Shown here piece after piece: positions 1 through 8,959 of a stretch of 64,000 nt of DNA (within the stretch, counting starts at the first letter, position 1; every line of letters starts with the position of its first letter). The stretch lies in assembly GCA_016124945.1 (NCBI GenBank), contig WGMT01000038.1, positions 1-64,000 on the forward strand. Reading direction: 5' to 3'. Source of the stretch: a bacterium (GTDB taxonomy: Bacteria > Chloroflexota > Anaerolineae > Caldilineales > Caldilineaceae). The notes under the pieces are model-generated. The model had not been told where the DNA came from and did no database searches. It saw nothing but the letters and a program-made list of their open reading frames with translations. The position numbers and the translations under genes were made by a program.

Positions 1-2318
1 ATCTGCATTGGTTCGGCGCGTGCCATTCTGGTTGTAGTAGAGTGCCTGAACGGTAATTGTCATACCCGATGTGTTGCGCACGGTATAGCCTGTGCTGATG
101 CCGTTGGCGTTTTTGGCGGCATACGGTAAGAAGACAGTACGCCCACCGCGACCTGTAGCGCTGAAGTTGTAACCGCCCACATTGTCGTAGCTATTGGTGA
201 CGGCGACGGCAATTGGCACGCCGCTCGTGGTCGTCTGCAACTTCACCGAGCCAGTCCATCCATCGCTCAGGAAAGAGAGATTCGAGAGTAACACGCCCTG
301 TGCTTTCCCCGGTTCCAAATTATTGATTGTGAAGGGGTGACACTCGTTCGAGAGATCGGTGACCAGGCGTGGACAGAAGGTCAACGTGGCATCGGTTGTG
401 GAGGTACCCAGGTTCTGCACCACCAGACCGGTGTTGAACCCCCACTGGTTGCGATATGCCGCCGGCACATAGACAAGAGGAGAACCAAACTTGGTGGCAT
501 TGTAGGAACGGCTATACACAGGGTTGGCGGTGGTGTCATCATTCACCATGGCCACAATCGGTTGGGCCGGTGACGACCCCACCCCGGTTGACGTTAGGCG
601 AAGCGAGCCGACCCAAGGGGTTTGCGGAATGGGACTGCCGTTGACCGTCACGCGGCCACCGGCGGGGATGTTCGGTGTGGTATGAACAGTGTTGGTATAG
701 CCGGTGCGCCCGATGAACTCAACGTTCACGGTGGTCGGCACAGAGCCGACATTGACAATGGAAACAGACGAATTGATGCTGAAATAGTTCTTGTAGAAGG
801 CCGGTGCATACAAGACCGTGCCTGCCTGCTCGAAGGTTGCATCGCCGACGCCCTGTGGCAGGAAGCCGTTGTCCAGAGACCCGCGGGCGGCGCCGTCTGT
901 GTAGACCACTACCGACAGGTCTTGGCTACCATCCACAACAAGCGAATACACTCCATTTAATAAAGGACAGGCGAAAGGAACGCTGGAATGTGCGGTGATC
1001 ATCGCCGTTCCGTAACACTGGCGGACGCCACTGCTGTCAAACACGTTGAATGTTGCCCTGGCGTCGCCGCCGTTGCTACGTACATAGAAAGTAGATGACC
1101 AACCGTTTCCCTGGTTAATGAGAGGAGCGTAGGTTGTGCTGCGCCTCACGAATTTGACGTTATCTACCCCCAACCAACGTTGATTTGAACCTTCGCCGGT
1201 AGCGTCATGGGTGTAGACATAATCTCCGGCTGCCATTCGATATGTGCCGATACTTACCCATTGGTTGCTCAAGCCATTCTGATCGACCATGGCCGAACTT
1301 GTGCCATTGCGGTGCAAAATGACATATGGCGCACGCCACGTGGTGGCATACTGATTGGGGACGTATACCAAAACTTCATAAATGCCCTCATCGGTTGGCA
1401 AAGGCGGCTGCCACCTGGCCCACTGATCATGTGAATTATTCCCCCTATCCGCCGTGGTATAGTACATAAATCCGGATGCAGTTCGAGTCCAGGACTGGCA
1501 GTTGCCCGCACAGGCGTTGTTGGGTATTCCACCCCCACCTTTGGCAAAGCCACCGGCATTGATCGGCGAATCCGCAACGGTGATTTCGCCTCCACTATGC
1601 GGGGCTGGGATTGGGCGTCGCACGCCTCCACACAGATTGGCCCACTCTCCATCTTTCCATAGGCAACTACTGATAGTGCCGTTATAGGCTTGCCAGGGGT
1701 CGGTATAGTTTCCCGTCCATCCAAATGGATCAACAGCATTATCAGAATGGTTTCTTACATCAAAGTGCAGATGTGGTGCAGTTGATCTACCAGTATTGCC
1801 ACTAGCTCCGATAATTTGCCCGGCATGTATAGTGTCACCAAGTGAAACAGCAGCACTGCTAAGATGGGCATAGCGCGTGGTGTAACCATTCGCATGTCGA
1901 ATTTCAACGGTTAGGCCATAACTACTAGTCCGGTCATTAGGGTAGTCCGGTCATTAGGGTTAAACCACCCTGATCGAGTAACAGTGCCAGCGGCGGCAGC
2001 AATCACAGGTTCATAGAACATCGAGAAGTCGGTACCATTATGACCATCATAGCAACTAAACCCTAACAGGCAATTTTCTATGGATGCCGGCGTTCGACGC
2101 TCACCTGTATAAATGACAATACTTTGATTAGTTTGGTATGTTGGGTATTCATGATCAAAGTACGAAGTAATGTTCTTCGCTCCAAAGTAGGGGGTAATCA
2201 GAAATGGAAGCTCCTGAGCTTGCGCTGGCTGCAATGAAACGGCCAAGGTTCCACTCAACGTGACAAACGCCGTCATAAGTGTAACAATAGCCCATCGAAC
2301 GAAATCCCACTTGTACAT
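1..2318 (-). pseudogene. Secreted M23 (lysostaphin-like) peptidase, frameshifted and cut by the window edge
   Basis: The minus-strand start at 2318 follows an AAGGAGAG ribosome site and gives a Sec signal peptide ending near AQA-QE. The first M23 zinc motif, HNGTD, lies in this first segment, which stops after 135 residues. A 17-bp perfect tandem duplication (1926-1959) shifts the frame there. Removing one copy restores a reading frame that continues with the second M23 motif, PHLHFDV (near 1770), and stays open to base 1. The downstream part (near 1500-1150) resembles the golvesin/xanthan-lyase-like carbohydrate or wall-binding modules, followed by repeated beta-rich segments. The family cleaves peptidoglycan cross-bridges outside the cytoplasm. 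The PD40 gene ends 18 bp upstream, so the two are probably cotranscribed. The shift could be a true mutation, a reversible switch or an assembly error. Confidence 0.75.
1926..1959. repeat. 17-bp perfect tandem duplication causing a frameshift
   Basis: The unit TAGTCCGGTCATTAGGG occurs twice head to tail (1926-1942 and 1943-1959). Seventeen is not a multiple of three, so the second copy moves the M23 peptidase gene out of frame between its two zinc-binding motifs. Confidence 0.95.
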
Positions 2319-2336
2319 ACGGCTCTCTCCTTTGTA

Positions 2337-3734
2337 CTACGGTTGTACCTGTTGCGGCTTTGGCGCTACCCAATAGGGGAAGCGAACTTGTTCGCCCGTA
2401 TCTGTTATCTGGCGCAAATTCGTCCCATCGGCATTAACCAGCCATATTTCACTGTTGCCACTACGCATAGAAGCAAACGCAATCTGAGTGCCATCCGGTG
2501 ACCATGCCGGATCAATATGCCCAGTGCTACCATCAGAAAGCAGTGGTCTTTCCTCACCGGTTTCCACATCTACCAAGTAGATGACGCTGTACGCAAATGG
2601 ATCTCTGTAGGCTTTATTTAACTCTTCTTTCGCTATATCTTCGGGTGTAGACCCTGTAGTAAATGCAATCGTTTTGCTGTCTGGAGACCAGACAGGCATA
2701 AACCCGCGCTCACCGCCAAACCTTTCACTGATCGTACGAGGATTAGAACCATCTGCATTGATGATCATCAAGCCATCACCCACAAAGGCGATCTTTTCAC
2801 CGTCCGGTGACCAGGTAATGGCATAAAAACTACCACCAAAGCTAGACAGAGGACGGTGGTCGCTACCTTTAGTGTCTGTCATCCAAAGCTCAGCCGGCGT
2901 CGTGAATTCTCCGCCGAATGAGTAGACAACCTTCTGCCCATCCGCAGAGACTGCTCCGCCTTGAAATTTGGGCGAAGGAAAGTCAGCAAGCAACGTGATG
3001 TGACTTCCATCATCGACATCTACCAACCATAATCCAACATCTGTGTAATTATCCTCGGCCCGAATCAGAACCTGCCGACTATTGGGATGCCAGCCAAAGA
3101 ATAGCCCCATGGGATCAAGTGCATTTCGAAACATAGGCTCGACTTTGCCACTGTCCGTGTAGAAAACATGGCGACCACCCCATGGCCCAACTAGCACGAT
3201 ACGGCTGCCATCAGGCGATGGATAGATCTCGTCTATCTCAGTTTCCACCACTTCAAATAGACGTTCCGGTTTTCCTTTTACAATGCCATGTTCGTCCATC
3301 TGTGCATGATAAAGTGCTAGACTATTGTATGAGTCGAAGTAGGCGGATGGGTCTGGCCTGCCTAACACAGCATAGAAAATAGAACCTGATGCGTCAGTTG
3401 CTGGTTTTGCAATAGGCATCGGCGTTGCTGTTGGCCCTGGAATAAGAGTCGGTGTTGGCGGCAAAGGTGGCGTAGGAAACGGCGTCCATGTTGCCAATGG
3501 ACCCCACTGCCCATCCGGCCCCTGGACTTGAACCTCTGCAACTGCCGGTGGGGTTGAGGCTACCAGTTGACCTTGCAACGTACTCGGTGACAAGGCAGAA
3601 GGTTGGGCGTTCGATTCTGAATCAGGCAGCATTTGACGCACAAATACCAATCCCAAAAACAGCGCCGCCAAGATTCCAATACCAAAGAGAGACATCCAAA
3701 TACGTAACGAGGAGGACGGATTTTTACGAGGCAT
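2337..3734 (-). CDS. Membrane-anchored PD40/TolB-type beta-propeller protein
   Basis: This is a 465-residue protein with one N-terminal membrane segment (about residues 12-32, rich in L/I/F/G) and a Pro/Thr-rich stalk (about 85-110). The C-terminal half has repeated PD40 blades, seen as WSPDGEKIAF, WSPDSKTIAF and WSPDGTQIAF, the last followed by SGNSEIWLVNADGTNLRQIT. PD40 propellers fold like the TolB C-terminal domain and usually bind proteins or ligands outside the membrane. No catalytic motif is visible. The start has an AAAGGAAG ribosome site. It lies immediately upstream of the M23 peptidase on the same strand, suggesting a joint envelope role. The exact function is unknown. Confidence 0.85.
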   Translation of the reverse strand: MPRKNPSSSLRIWMSLFGIGILAALFLGLVFVRQMLPDSESNAQPSALSPSTLQGQLVASTPPAVAEVQVQGPDGQWGPLATWTPFPTPPLPPTPTLIPGPTATPMPIAKPATDASGSIFYAVLGRPDPSAYFDSYNSLALYHAQMDEHGIVKGKPERLFEVVETEIDEIYPSPDGSRIVLVGPWGGRHVFYTDSGKVEPMFRNALDPMGLFFGWHPNSRQVLIRAEDNYTDVGLWLVDVDDGSHITLLADFPSPKFQGGAVSADGQKVVYSFGGEFTTPAELWMTDTKGSDHRPLSSFGGSFYAITWSPDGEKIAFVGDGLMIINADGSNPRTISERFGGERGFMPVWSPDSKTIAFTTGSTPEDIAKEELNKAYRDPFAYSVIYLVDVETGEERPLLSDGSTGHIDPAWSPDGTQIAFASMRSGNSEIWLVNADGTNLRQITDTGEQVRFPYWVAPKPQQVQP

Positions 3735-4230
3735 AGAACTTCCTTTGGTGCTAGTAAAACGATGTGTAGATCAGTACGACTCAAGCGAAGACAAAGCGTG
3801 GTTGGTTCCACTGCATCATTCGAACGCAGGGCTATATGTTCTCTCAAAGCGCGTCGAATAAATGAGCGTAAACAACCAATCGGAGAAAACAGCGGACGTA
3901 AGGCAAAAAGAAACTTCTAGGAGGCTGGCGATGGTGTGGTCAACGATGAAAGCGACCAGAAGCGTAGTTATCAGACGAAGTAACCATATACTATCATAGT
4001 GTGGGGGGGGGATTGTCAATGGGGTTGCGACATTTCCTTAGTATCCGTAGTAGGCTTATATGCTGACTTACGGACAAATATGCATGAAGAATATTGGCTG
4101 ACTGTACCGGCTCCACTGGTGCTAGTGTTGGGCGCTGTACAGTTACGAAGCATAAAGATTGGGTAGACACGCCATCTCCGTTTCGAGAAACCGACGTCTC
4201 TACCCAATCTTTATTCTTCATTCATCAATT
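3735..4230. other. Intergenic region without a convincing gene
   Basis: Almost 500 bp separate two minus-strand genes. The region is more AT-rich than its neighbours, carries a run of nine G at 4003-4011 and ends in the strong hairpin listed separately. Short open frames here show no known motif or ribosome site. Confidence 0.6.
4152..4214 (-). terminator. Long hairpin 3' of the SARP/AAA regulator gene
   Basis: Perfect 16-bp arms (ATAAAGATTGGGTAGA at 4152-4167 and its complement at 4199-4214) enclose a second small palindrome, GTTTC-GA-GAAAC (4180-4191). It lies 16 bp past the stop codon of the regulator. This fits a transcript end or 3' stabiliser, though there is no long T-run, so factor-independent termination is not certain. 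Confidence 0.55.
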
Positions 4231-7200
4231 TCACCTCCCCGCATGGACAACCCTCTCCCGCCCCTGCCCATTGACATGCGAGGCGTTCTCGGCCGCCGTC
4301 TGCGCTTGCAGCCAGGCGAGGGGCGCCCGCGCGGGGACCAATTCCACAATCGCCTGTACGCAGTCGGTGTATTCGCGCACGAGGCTGCGGCTGCCGGCGT
4401 AGTGGAGGGCACGCTGGAGAATGGCGACGCAGCGTTCGTCCTCGTGGCGGCGGTGGGCGATCTGGGCCAGCCCCAACAGCCCTTTGACGAAGGTGAACGG
4501 ATAGCGGTTGACAGGGTCGGCCAGGCCACGGGCGAGGAGATCGTCGGCGCGGTCGAGGTCACCGGCGGCGAGGGCGGCCAGCCCCAGCCCGATGACGGTG
4601 CTGTTGTGGTGGGTGCGGAAGCTGTCGCGCTCGGCCAAAAAGAGTTCGATACGCTGGAGCCGTTCCACCGCCAGATCGAGATCCCCGCGGGCCAGGGCCT
4701 GGTAGGCGCTGGAAATGCGCGGCCACACACTCGCCAACTGCGCCGCTGTGCCGTGGACCTGCTGGTTCAGCGCCTTGCTCTGTTCGTTCAGCGCGTGGCT
4801 GCGCACCGTTTCTCCTTGCAGGCGCGCCGTCACCGACAATTGGTGATAGGCGAGGCCGGCCAGCGAACGCTGCTCGGTGCTTTCGGCCAGCGTCACCGCC
4901 GCCGCCAGCACCCGCGCCGACTCGGCGAGCTGTCCTTGCACTTGCAGCGCCCAGCCGTAGATCAAAAGCGGCAGCGCCGCGTGGACGTGTCCCATCTCGG
5001 CGCTGATTTCGCCCACAGGATCGGCAGGCGCCGACGCAGGCGGCTGCAAGGCGGCCCAGCCCACGGCGCTGTCGGCGTCCTCGACCTCTTCGGACTCTTC
5101 AGGGCTGAAAAGACGTTGATGCCGGTCCAGCAGATCGGCCAGGGATCGGCTGGGCGTGCTGCCCTCGTCGAGGATCAACTCCTTCATCAGCGCGTTGGAT
5201 TCGGCCTGCTGCCCCACCAGGCCCAACAGTGTGGTCAGGCGGGTGTGGGCAAGTAGCGCCAGATCCTTGTGACCAGTCTGCAGCGCCCAACGTCGCAGCC
5301 GTGTGTAGGTGTCGGTGACACCGTCGGGGTCGAGCAGATTTTCGTAGGCCAGGCCACGTCCTTGCCAGGCGCGACGCACCAGATCGGCGTCAGCGTCGGG
5401 CAATTCCTCAAAGACGGACAGGGCGTTGTCAAAGTGGGTGAGCGCCTGATTGAGCGAGAATGAGCGCAACAACTGCTCCCCGGCCAGGACGCTGTATTGG
5501 GCGTATTCGGCCTGGTTGAGCCGCCCCGCCTCGCCGAAGTGGAAGGCGATCTCGGCGGGGTTGCGGTCGTGTTGGTCCTTGGCCGCCAGCGCCAGCGCCA
5601 CCTGTCGGTGCAAACGACGGCGCAGCAGCGCGTTGAGGCCGTCGTACGCCACCTGGCGCACCACCTGATGCACAAAATCGAGCCGGTCGTCGAGGCGTTC
5701 GATCAGGAATTGGCGACGCAGCAGCACGTCCAATCCCTGCACCGGATCGGCGGACACGGCGCGTTCCAGCAGATCGAGGCTGAAGTCGCGGCCAATCACC
5801 GCCGCCAGTTGGAGGACGGAAAGCGCCTCGCCGGGCAGCCGTTCGATGCGCTCCTGAATGATCTCTTGCACCCGTTCCCGGCGACTGAGATCGGCCAGGT
5901 GACGGTCCACCGGCTGCGCCAGGGACGGGCGCGCCGCCGTCCGTTCTTGTAGCGCCCGAATCGCTTCCACGAGGAAGAGTGCATTCCCCGCCGTGGTGGC
6001 GTAAAGCATCTGCGCCAGCTTTTCGGCGGGGAAGTCGGGGTCGGCGCGCCACTGCTGCACCAGATGCAGCACGTCGTCCTGGCTCAGGCGATCCACAGGC
6101 AGGATCTGGCTGTGCGGCGAGCGACGTAGGGCGTGGAGCAGCGTCTGCAAACTGACGTTTTCCACCAGATCACCCTGCCGATAGGCCAGCAACAGCAGGA
6201 AAGGATGGCGTTGCATGCGCGGGATCAGGCGACTCACCACCGCAAGCGTCTCGGCGTCGGCCCAGTGTAGATCGTCCAAAAACAAGACCAACGGACGCTG
6301 CTGCGCCAGATCCACAAAAAAGGTGACGATGGCGTCGATCAGCCGCCGTCGATTTTCCTCGGCGCCGAACGATGCACCCAGCGGCGCATCTTGGGGGGCG
6401 ATGTCGTTGGGCAGCCGGTCCTGCAAACTGGGGACGATCTGCACCAGTTGGGCCAGCACGGCGGGCGACAGTCGGCGCAGCACGCCGTCGGGCAGCAGTT
6501 GCAGGTAACGACCGACGGCATCGGCCAGAGGCGCGTAGGGCAGGCTCTGTTCCAACCGTTGACAGGTGGCGCTGATCACCGTGGCGCTGCTGCTTTCTGC
6601 ACTGCGCAACATCTGGTAGGCCAGCCGCGACTTGCCCACCCCCATCTCCCCGGCGAGGACGACAATCGATCCCTGGCCGTGGAGCGCCTGCTGCAACGCA
6701 CTTTCGATGGTGGCCGTCTCCTGCCTGCGACCCACAAAGGGATCGTCGGAGCGTTCCTGGGGTGGCAACAGACTGTGCTGCGGCAGCATCGGCGCGTCCA
6801 CCACCGGCCTGGCCGACGGCGTTGCGTGTGCTGTCAGCGTCTCCACGGCGACGGTGTCGATCTCGCCGTTGAGGATGCGGGTGTGCAGTTGTTGGGTCAT
6901 GGGGCTGGGGTCCGCGCCCAGTTGCTCGCCCAGGAGCAGACGGCAACGTTCGTAGGTGAGCAGCGCCCCGGCGCTGTCACCGGACTCGGCCTGGTAGCGC
7001 ATGAGGGCCTGATAGGCGTTTTCGCGCACTTCGTCCCGCGCCAACACACGACGACAGGCCGAAATGGCGGCGCTGTAGTGACCGTCCTGGGCGTGGAGGG
7101 CGGCGAGGTCGAGGAGAGCATCGAAGAAGCGTTCGCGTAGCCGTTCGCGTTCGGCCTTGGCCCAATCGGCGTAGGGATCGTCCATCAGGTAGTCGTCTGC

Positions 7201-7641
7201 GTAAAGCGCGAGGGCGGCTTCGACGTGCTTTCGCCGCTCCTCCGCGGCGGGTAGACGGGCGGCCTCGTCGAGATGCTGCTCAAAGGCTTCCACATCCAGC
7301 CAGAGATTGGGGTGGCTGCGGTAGGCGTAGCCCGGCGTTTGTGTGTATATATAAGATGACGGCGCGCGATTGGGCCGCTCCGGCTCAAGGACGTTGCGCA
7401 GGGCGTTGACAGCGCTGCGCAATGTGGTGGAGGCGGCGCTCGGTGTGCTGTTGGGCCAAAGGATCTCGATAATCCGATCCGTGGACACAGGCCGCGGCCG
7501 CTCGGTGACGAGGATCTTGAGCAGTTGGCGGGCCTGGCGTGTGCGCCAATCGTGCTCGTCCACTTCCACGCCGTCGCGCAGGACACGCAATGTGCCCAGC
7601 GTCAAAATACGAATGGGGGCTGCTTCGGGACGATTGGTCAT
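4231..7641 (-). CDS. SARP-type regulator with BTAD, AAA ATPase and TPR-like domains
   Basis: This 1136-residue protein has the architecture of large SARP/MalT-like regulators. A winged-helix OmpR-type DNA-binding domain (about 10-105) is followed by a BTAD domain (about 112-258). An AAA/NACHT-like ATPase begins at FVGRRQE (about 302), with Walker A GEMGVGKS at 331-338 and Walker B LVLFLDDLHWAD at about 451-462. The C-terminal half is an alpha-helical, TPR-like repeat region. Such proteins are cytoplasmic transcription activators that switch on by ATP and ligand or protein binding. No target is evident: it is flanked by a terminator-like hairpin on one side and a 425-bp repeat-bearing gap on the other, so it is probably monocistronic. 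Confidence 0.9.
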   Translation of the reverse strand: MTNRPEAAPIRILTLGTLRVLRDGVEVDEHDWRTRQARQLLKILVTERPRPVSTDRIIEILWPNSTPSAASTTLRSAVNALRNVLEPERPNRAPSSYIYTQTPGYAYRSHPNLWLDVEAFEQHLDEAARLPAAEERRKHVEAALALYADDYLMDDPYADWAKAERERLRERFFDALLDLAALHAQDGHYSAAISACRRVLARDEVRENAYQALMRYQAESGDSAGALLTYERCRLLLGEQLGADPSPMTQQLHTRILNGEIDTVAVETLTAHATPSARPVVDAPMLPQHSLLPPQERSDDPFVGRRQETATIESALQQALHGQGSIVVLAGEMGVGKSRLAYQMLRSAESSSATVISATCQRLEQSLPYAPLADAVGRYLQLLPDGVLRRLSPAVLAQLVQIVPSLQDRLPNDIAPQDAPLGASFGAEENRRRLIDAIVTFFVDLAQQRPLVLFLDDLHWADAETLAVVSRLIPRMQRHPFLLLLAYRQGDLVENVSLQTLLHALRRSPHSQILPVDRLSQDDVLHLVQQWRADPDFPAEKLAQMLYATTAGNALFLVEAIRALQERTAARPSLAQPVDRHLADLSRRERVQEIIQERIERLPGEALSVLQLAAVIGRDFSLDLLERAVSADPVQGLDVLLRRQFLIERLDDRLDFVHQVVRQVAYDGLNALLRRRLHRQVALALAAKDQHDRNPAEIAFHFGEAGRLNQAEYAQYSVLAGEQLLRSFSLNQALTHFDNALSVFEELPDADADLVRRAWQGRGLAYENLLDPDGVTDTYTRLRRWALQTGHKDLALLAHTRLTTLLGLVGQQAESNALMKELILDEGSTPSRSLADLLDRHQRLFSPEESEEVEDADSAVGWAALQPPASAPADPVGEISAEMGHVHAALPLLIYGWALQVQGQLAESARVLAAAVTLAESTEQRSLAGLAYHQLSVTARLQGETVRSHALNEQSKALNQQVHGTAAQLASVWPRISSAYQALARGDLDLAVERLQRIELFLAERDSFRTHHNSTVIGLGLAALAAGDLDRADDLLARGLADPVNRYPFTFVKGLLGLAQIAHRRHEDERCVAILQRALHYAGSRSLVREYTDCVQAIVELVPARAPLAWLQAQTAAENASHVNGQGRERVVHAGR

Positions 7642-7747
7642 AGCACCTTCTTTACAGAACAGAGCGGCTGTGTGGGGTAAGGCATACCTCTATTGTACGC
7701 AAAGAACGGCGATCTGACAATAGTTTATAACGCAGTGCGGCATGGGG

Positions 7748-7811
7748 CGATTGACGATTTTCGATTGACGATTTTCGATTGAAGAACTGCAATTGATGAT
7801 TTGCGATTGAC
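7748..7811. repeat. Direct repeat tract of GATTGACGATTTTC words
   Basis: Two copies of CGATTGACGATTTT followed by degenerate copies (GATTGAAGAA, GATGATTTGC, GATTGAC). The same words form arms of inverted repeats at 11164, 23867, 38424 and 60653. Here only one arm is present, upstream of the SARP gene. Confidence 0.8.
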
Positions 7812-7847
7812 AAATACATCAAATGTACGCTCATTTCGTCTACGCGG

Positions 7848-7925
7848 CAACGGCTCCCTCCCCGCATCAAGAGTGTCAAAGAAGCCACACACTCAACCAA
7901 TGCGTGGAGGGTTGGGGAGGGGTTC
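7848..7925. repeat. Dispersed repeat, half copy of the 41470-41671 element
   Basis: The segment starts CAACGGCTCCCTCCCCGC and ends with a GGAGGGTTGGGGAGGGGTTCT block. Both ends closely match 41596-41671, while the middle differs. It lies in the gap between the SARP and ssb genes. Confidence 0.65.
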
Positions 7926-7961
7926 TAAAGACCTCTATCCTTTCACCAACACAAAAAAGCA

Positions 7962-8004
7962 TTTTCAGATGCGATTGGCAAAGCCACTCACACCTGAAAA
8001 TGCT
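7962..8004 (-). terminator. Rho-independent terminator for ssb
   Basis: On the minus strand, perfect 11-bp arms AGCATTTTCAG / CTGAAAATGCT (7994-8004 and 7968-7978, loop 15 nt) are followed by a T-run (six A at 7963-7968 on the plus strand). It lies about 65 bp beyond the ssb stop codon. Confidence 0.7.
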
Positions 8005-8067
8005 CTTCTGAACGCTACGACTATCCTATTATGTGCGCAATATTGACAAACCTGCTACGCACTATTC

Positions 8068-8481
8068 TTAAAACGGAATATCCTCTTCACTCCCCGCATC
8101 GCTCGCCTGCTCATTCGGCGTATATTCGCCACTGCTGCCGCCGGGGGCGTCGCTGCGGTTGCCGATGAACTTTACCGTCTGCGCTGTGACTTCAAGCGAG
8201 GCGCGGTTGTTTCCGTCACGATCTGTCCACGGGCGGGCGTCTTCCACTTCTCCAATCACAAGGACCTGACGTCCTTTGGTGAGATACTTGGAGCAGGTTT
8301 CGGCCAGACCACGCCAAGCAGTGATGCGGAACCAGGTGGTCTTGTCCTGGCGTTGCCCGTCCTGCGAGGTCCACGATCGATTGACGGCGAGGTTGAACGT
8401 CGTCACCGCTACGCCGCTGGGGGTGTAGCGCATTTCTGGATCAGACCCCAAATTGCCTACCAACGTGATTTGCTGATACAT
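8068..8481 (-). CDS. ssb: Single-stranded DNA-binding protein
   Basis: This 137-residue protein binds single-stranded DNA during replication, recombination and repair. The N-terminal OB fold begins MYQQITLVGNLGSDPEMRYT, with the family-typical TTFNLAVNR and TTWFRITAWRGLAE blocks. A Gly/Ser-rich linker leads to the acidic C-terminal tip EEDIPF that recruits partner proteins. The start has an AAGGAG site 7 nt upstream. It appears monocistronic, with two good sigma-70-type promoters upstream and a T-run terminator downstream. Many bacteria place ssb with rpsF and rpsR. Neither is next to it here. Confidence 0.97.
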   Translation of the reverse strand: MYQQITLVGNLGSDPEMRYTPSGVAVTTFNLAVNRSWTSQDGQRQDKTTWFRITAWRGLAETCSKYLTKGRQVLVIGEVEDARPWTDRDGNNRASLEVTAQTVKFIGNRSDAPGGSSGEYTPNEQASDAGSEEDIPF

Positions 8482-8549
8482 AAAGAGACTCCTTTGTTTG
8501 TAAATGGCAACGCGTCAATGTCGAGGGAAGGTAGCAAATTGTTGGCAAA

Positions 8550-8579
8550 ATTCTAGTACGGCACTCGTCTCAATGTCAA
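8550..8579 (-). promoter_or_regulatory. Sigma-70-type promoter, proximal, for ssb
   Basis: On the minus strand a perfect -35 box TTGACA (8574-8579) and a -10 box TAGAAT (8550-8555) are separated by 18 bp, about 70 bp upstream of the ssb start. Confidence 0.6.
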
Positions 8580-8620
8580 TGATCGAAATCCTTACTAGAA
8601 AATTTGTTCTCTCGTAGGGT

Positions 8621-8649
8621 ATTATACTAGATGGGGTTAGTACGAGCAA
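8621..8649 (-). promoter_or_regulatory. Sigma-70-type promoter, distal, for ssb
   Basis: On the minus strand TTGCTC (8644-8649), a 17-bp spacer and a perfect TATAAT (8621-8626) lie about 140 bp upstream of the ssb start. Confidence 0.55.
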
Positions 8650-8730
8650 CTCTTGTGTGGTGTATGATTCATGGGAAGGGGGTTTTTCACCCTCGCTAGG
8701 GTGCTTTCGTGTCCAGAATAGTGCGTAGTC

Positions 8731-8834
8731 AGTGTCATTCAGTTAAGCAGTGTGGCTGAATGTGGCAGGTTGCAAGTTGCAGGTGACACGCGAAGTCACT
8801 TCTGCTGTCGTCCGTCGTCGGTCGTCGGTCGTCC
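8731..8834 (+). repeat. About 100-bp dispersed repeat, copy 1
   Basis: The stretch begins GTGTCATTCAGTTAAGCAG, continues through GCAGGTTGCAAGTTGCAGG and GTGACACGCGAAGTCACTTC and ends in (GTCGTCCGTCGTCG)-type words. The reverse complement at 13587-13688 is nearly identical over its whole length. It runs into the upstream extension of the peptidase reading frame, so that extension is repeat-derived. Confidence 0.85.
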
Positions 8835-8959
8835 ACTCTCCCAACATTTCCCAAAAACTAGACGATCTCCCCAAAGCATGGGATAATGCGGCAAAGGCTG
8901 GCGACGGCTTCCCCTTCGTCGTCAAATATCCCCGCCCCTGCCACACACTGGAGCAGATT

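Noticed and set aside
1269..1739. 156-residue minus-strand frame in the M23 peptidase region
   Set aside because: It is in a different frame from the one that carries the HLHFD motif and the wall-binding-like domains, so it is a shadow.
4159..5256. 365-residue plus-strand open frame opposite the SARP regulator
   Set aside because: It is antisense to a protein with clear AAA and TPR-like sequence, shows no domain, and reflects the high GC content.
8750..8959. N-terminal extension of the M24 peptidase
   Set aside because: These codons lie in or next to a dispersed repeat with near-identical sequence at 13587-13688. The conserved protein begins at about 8960.
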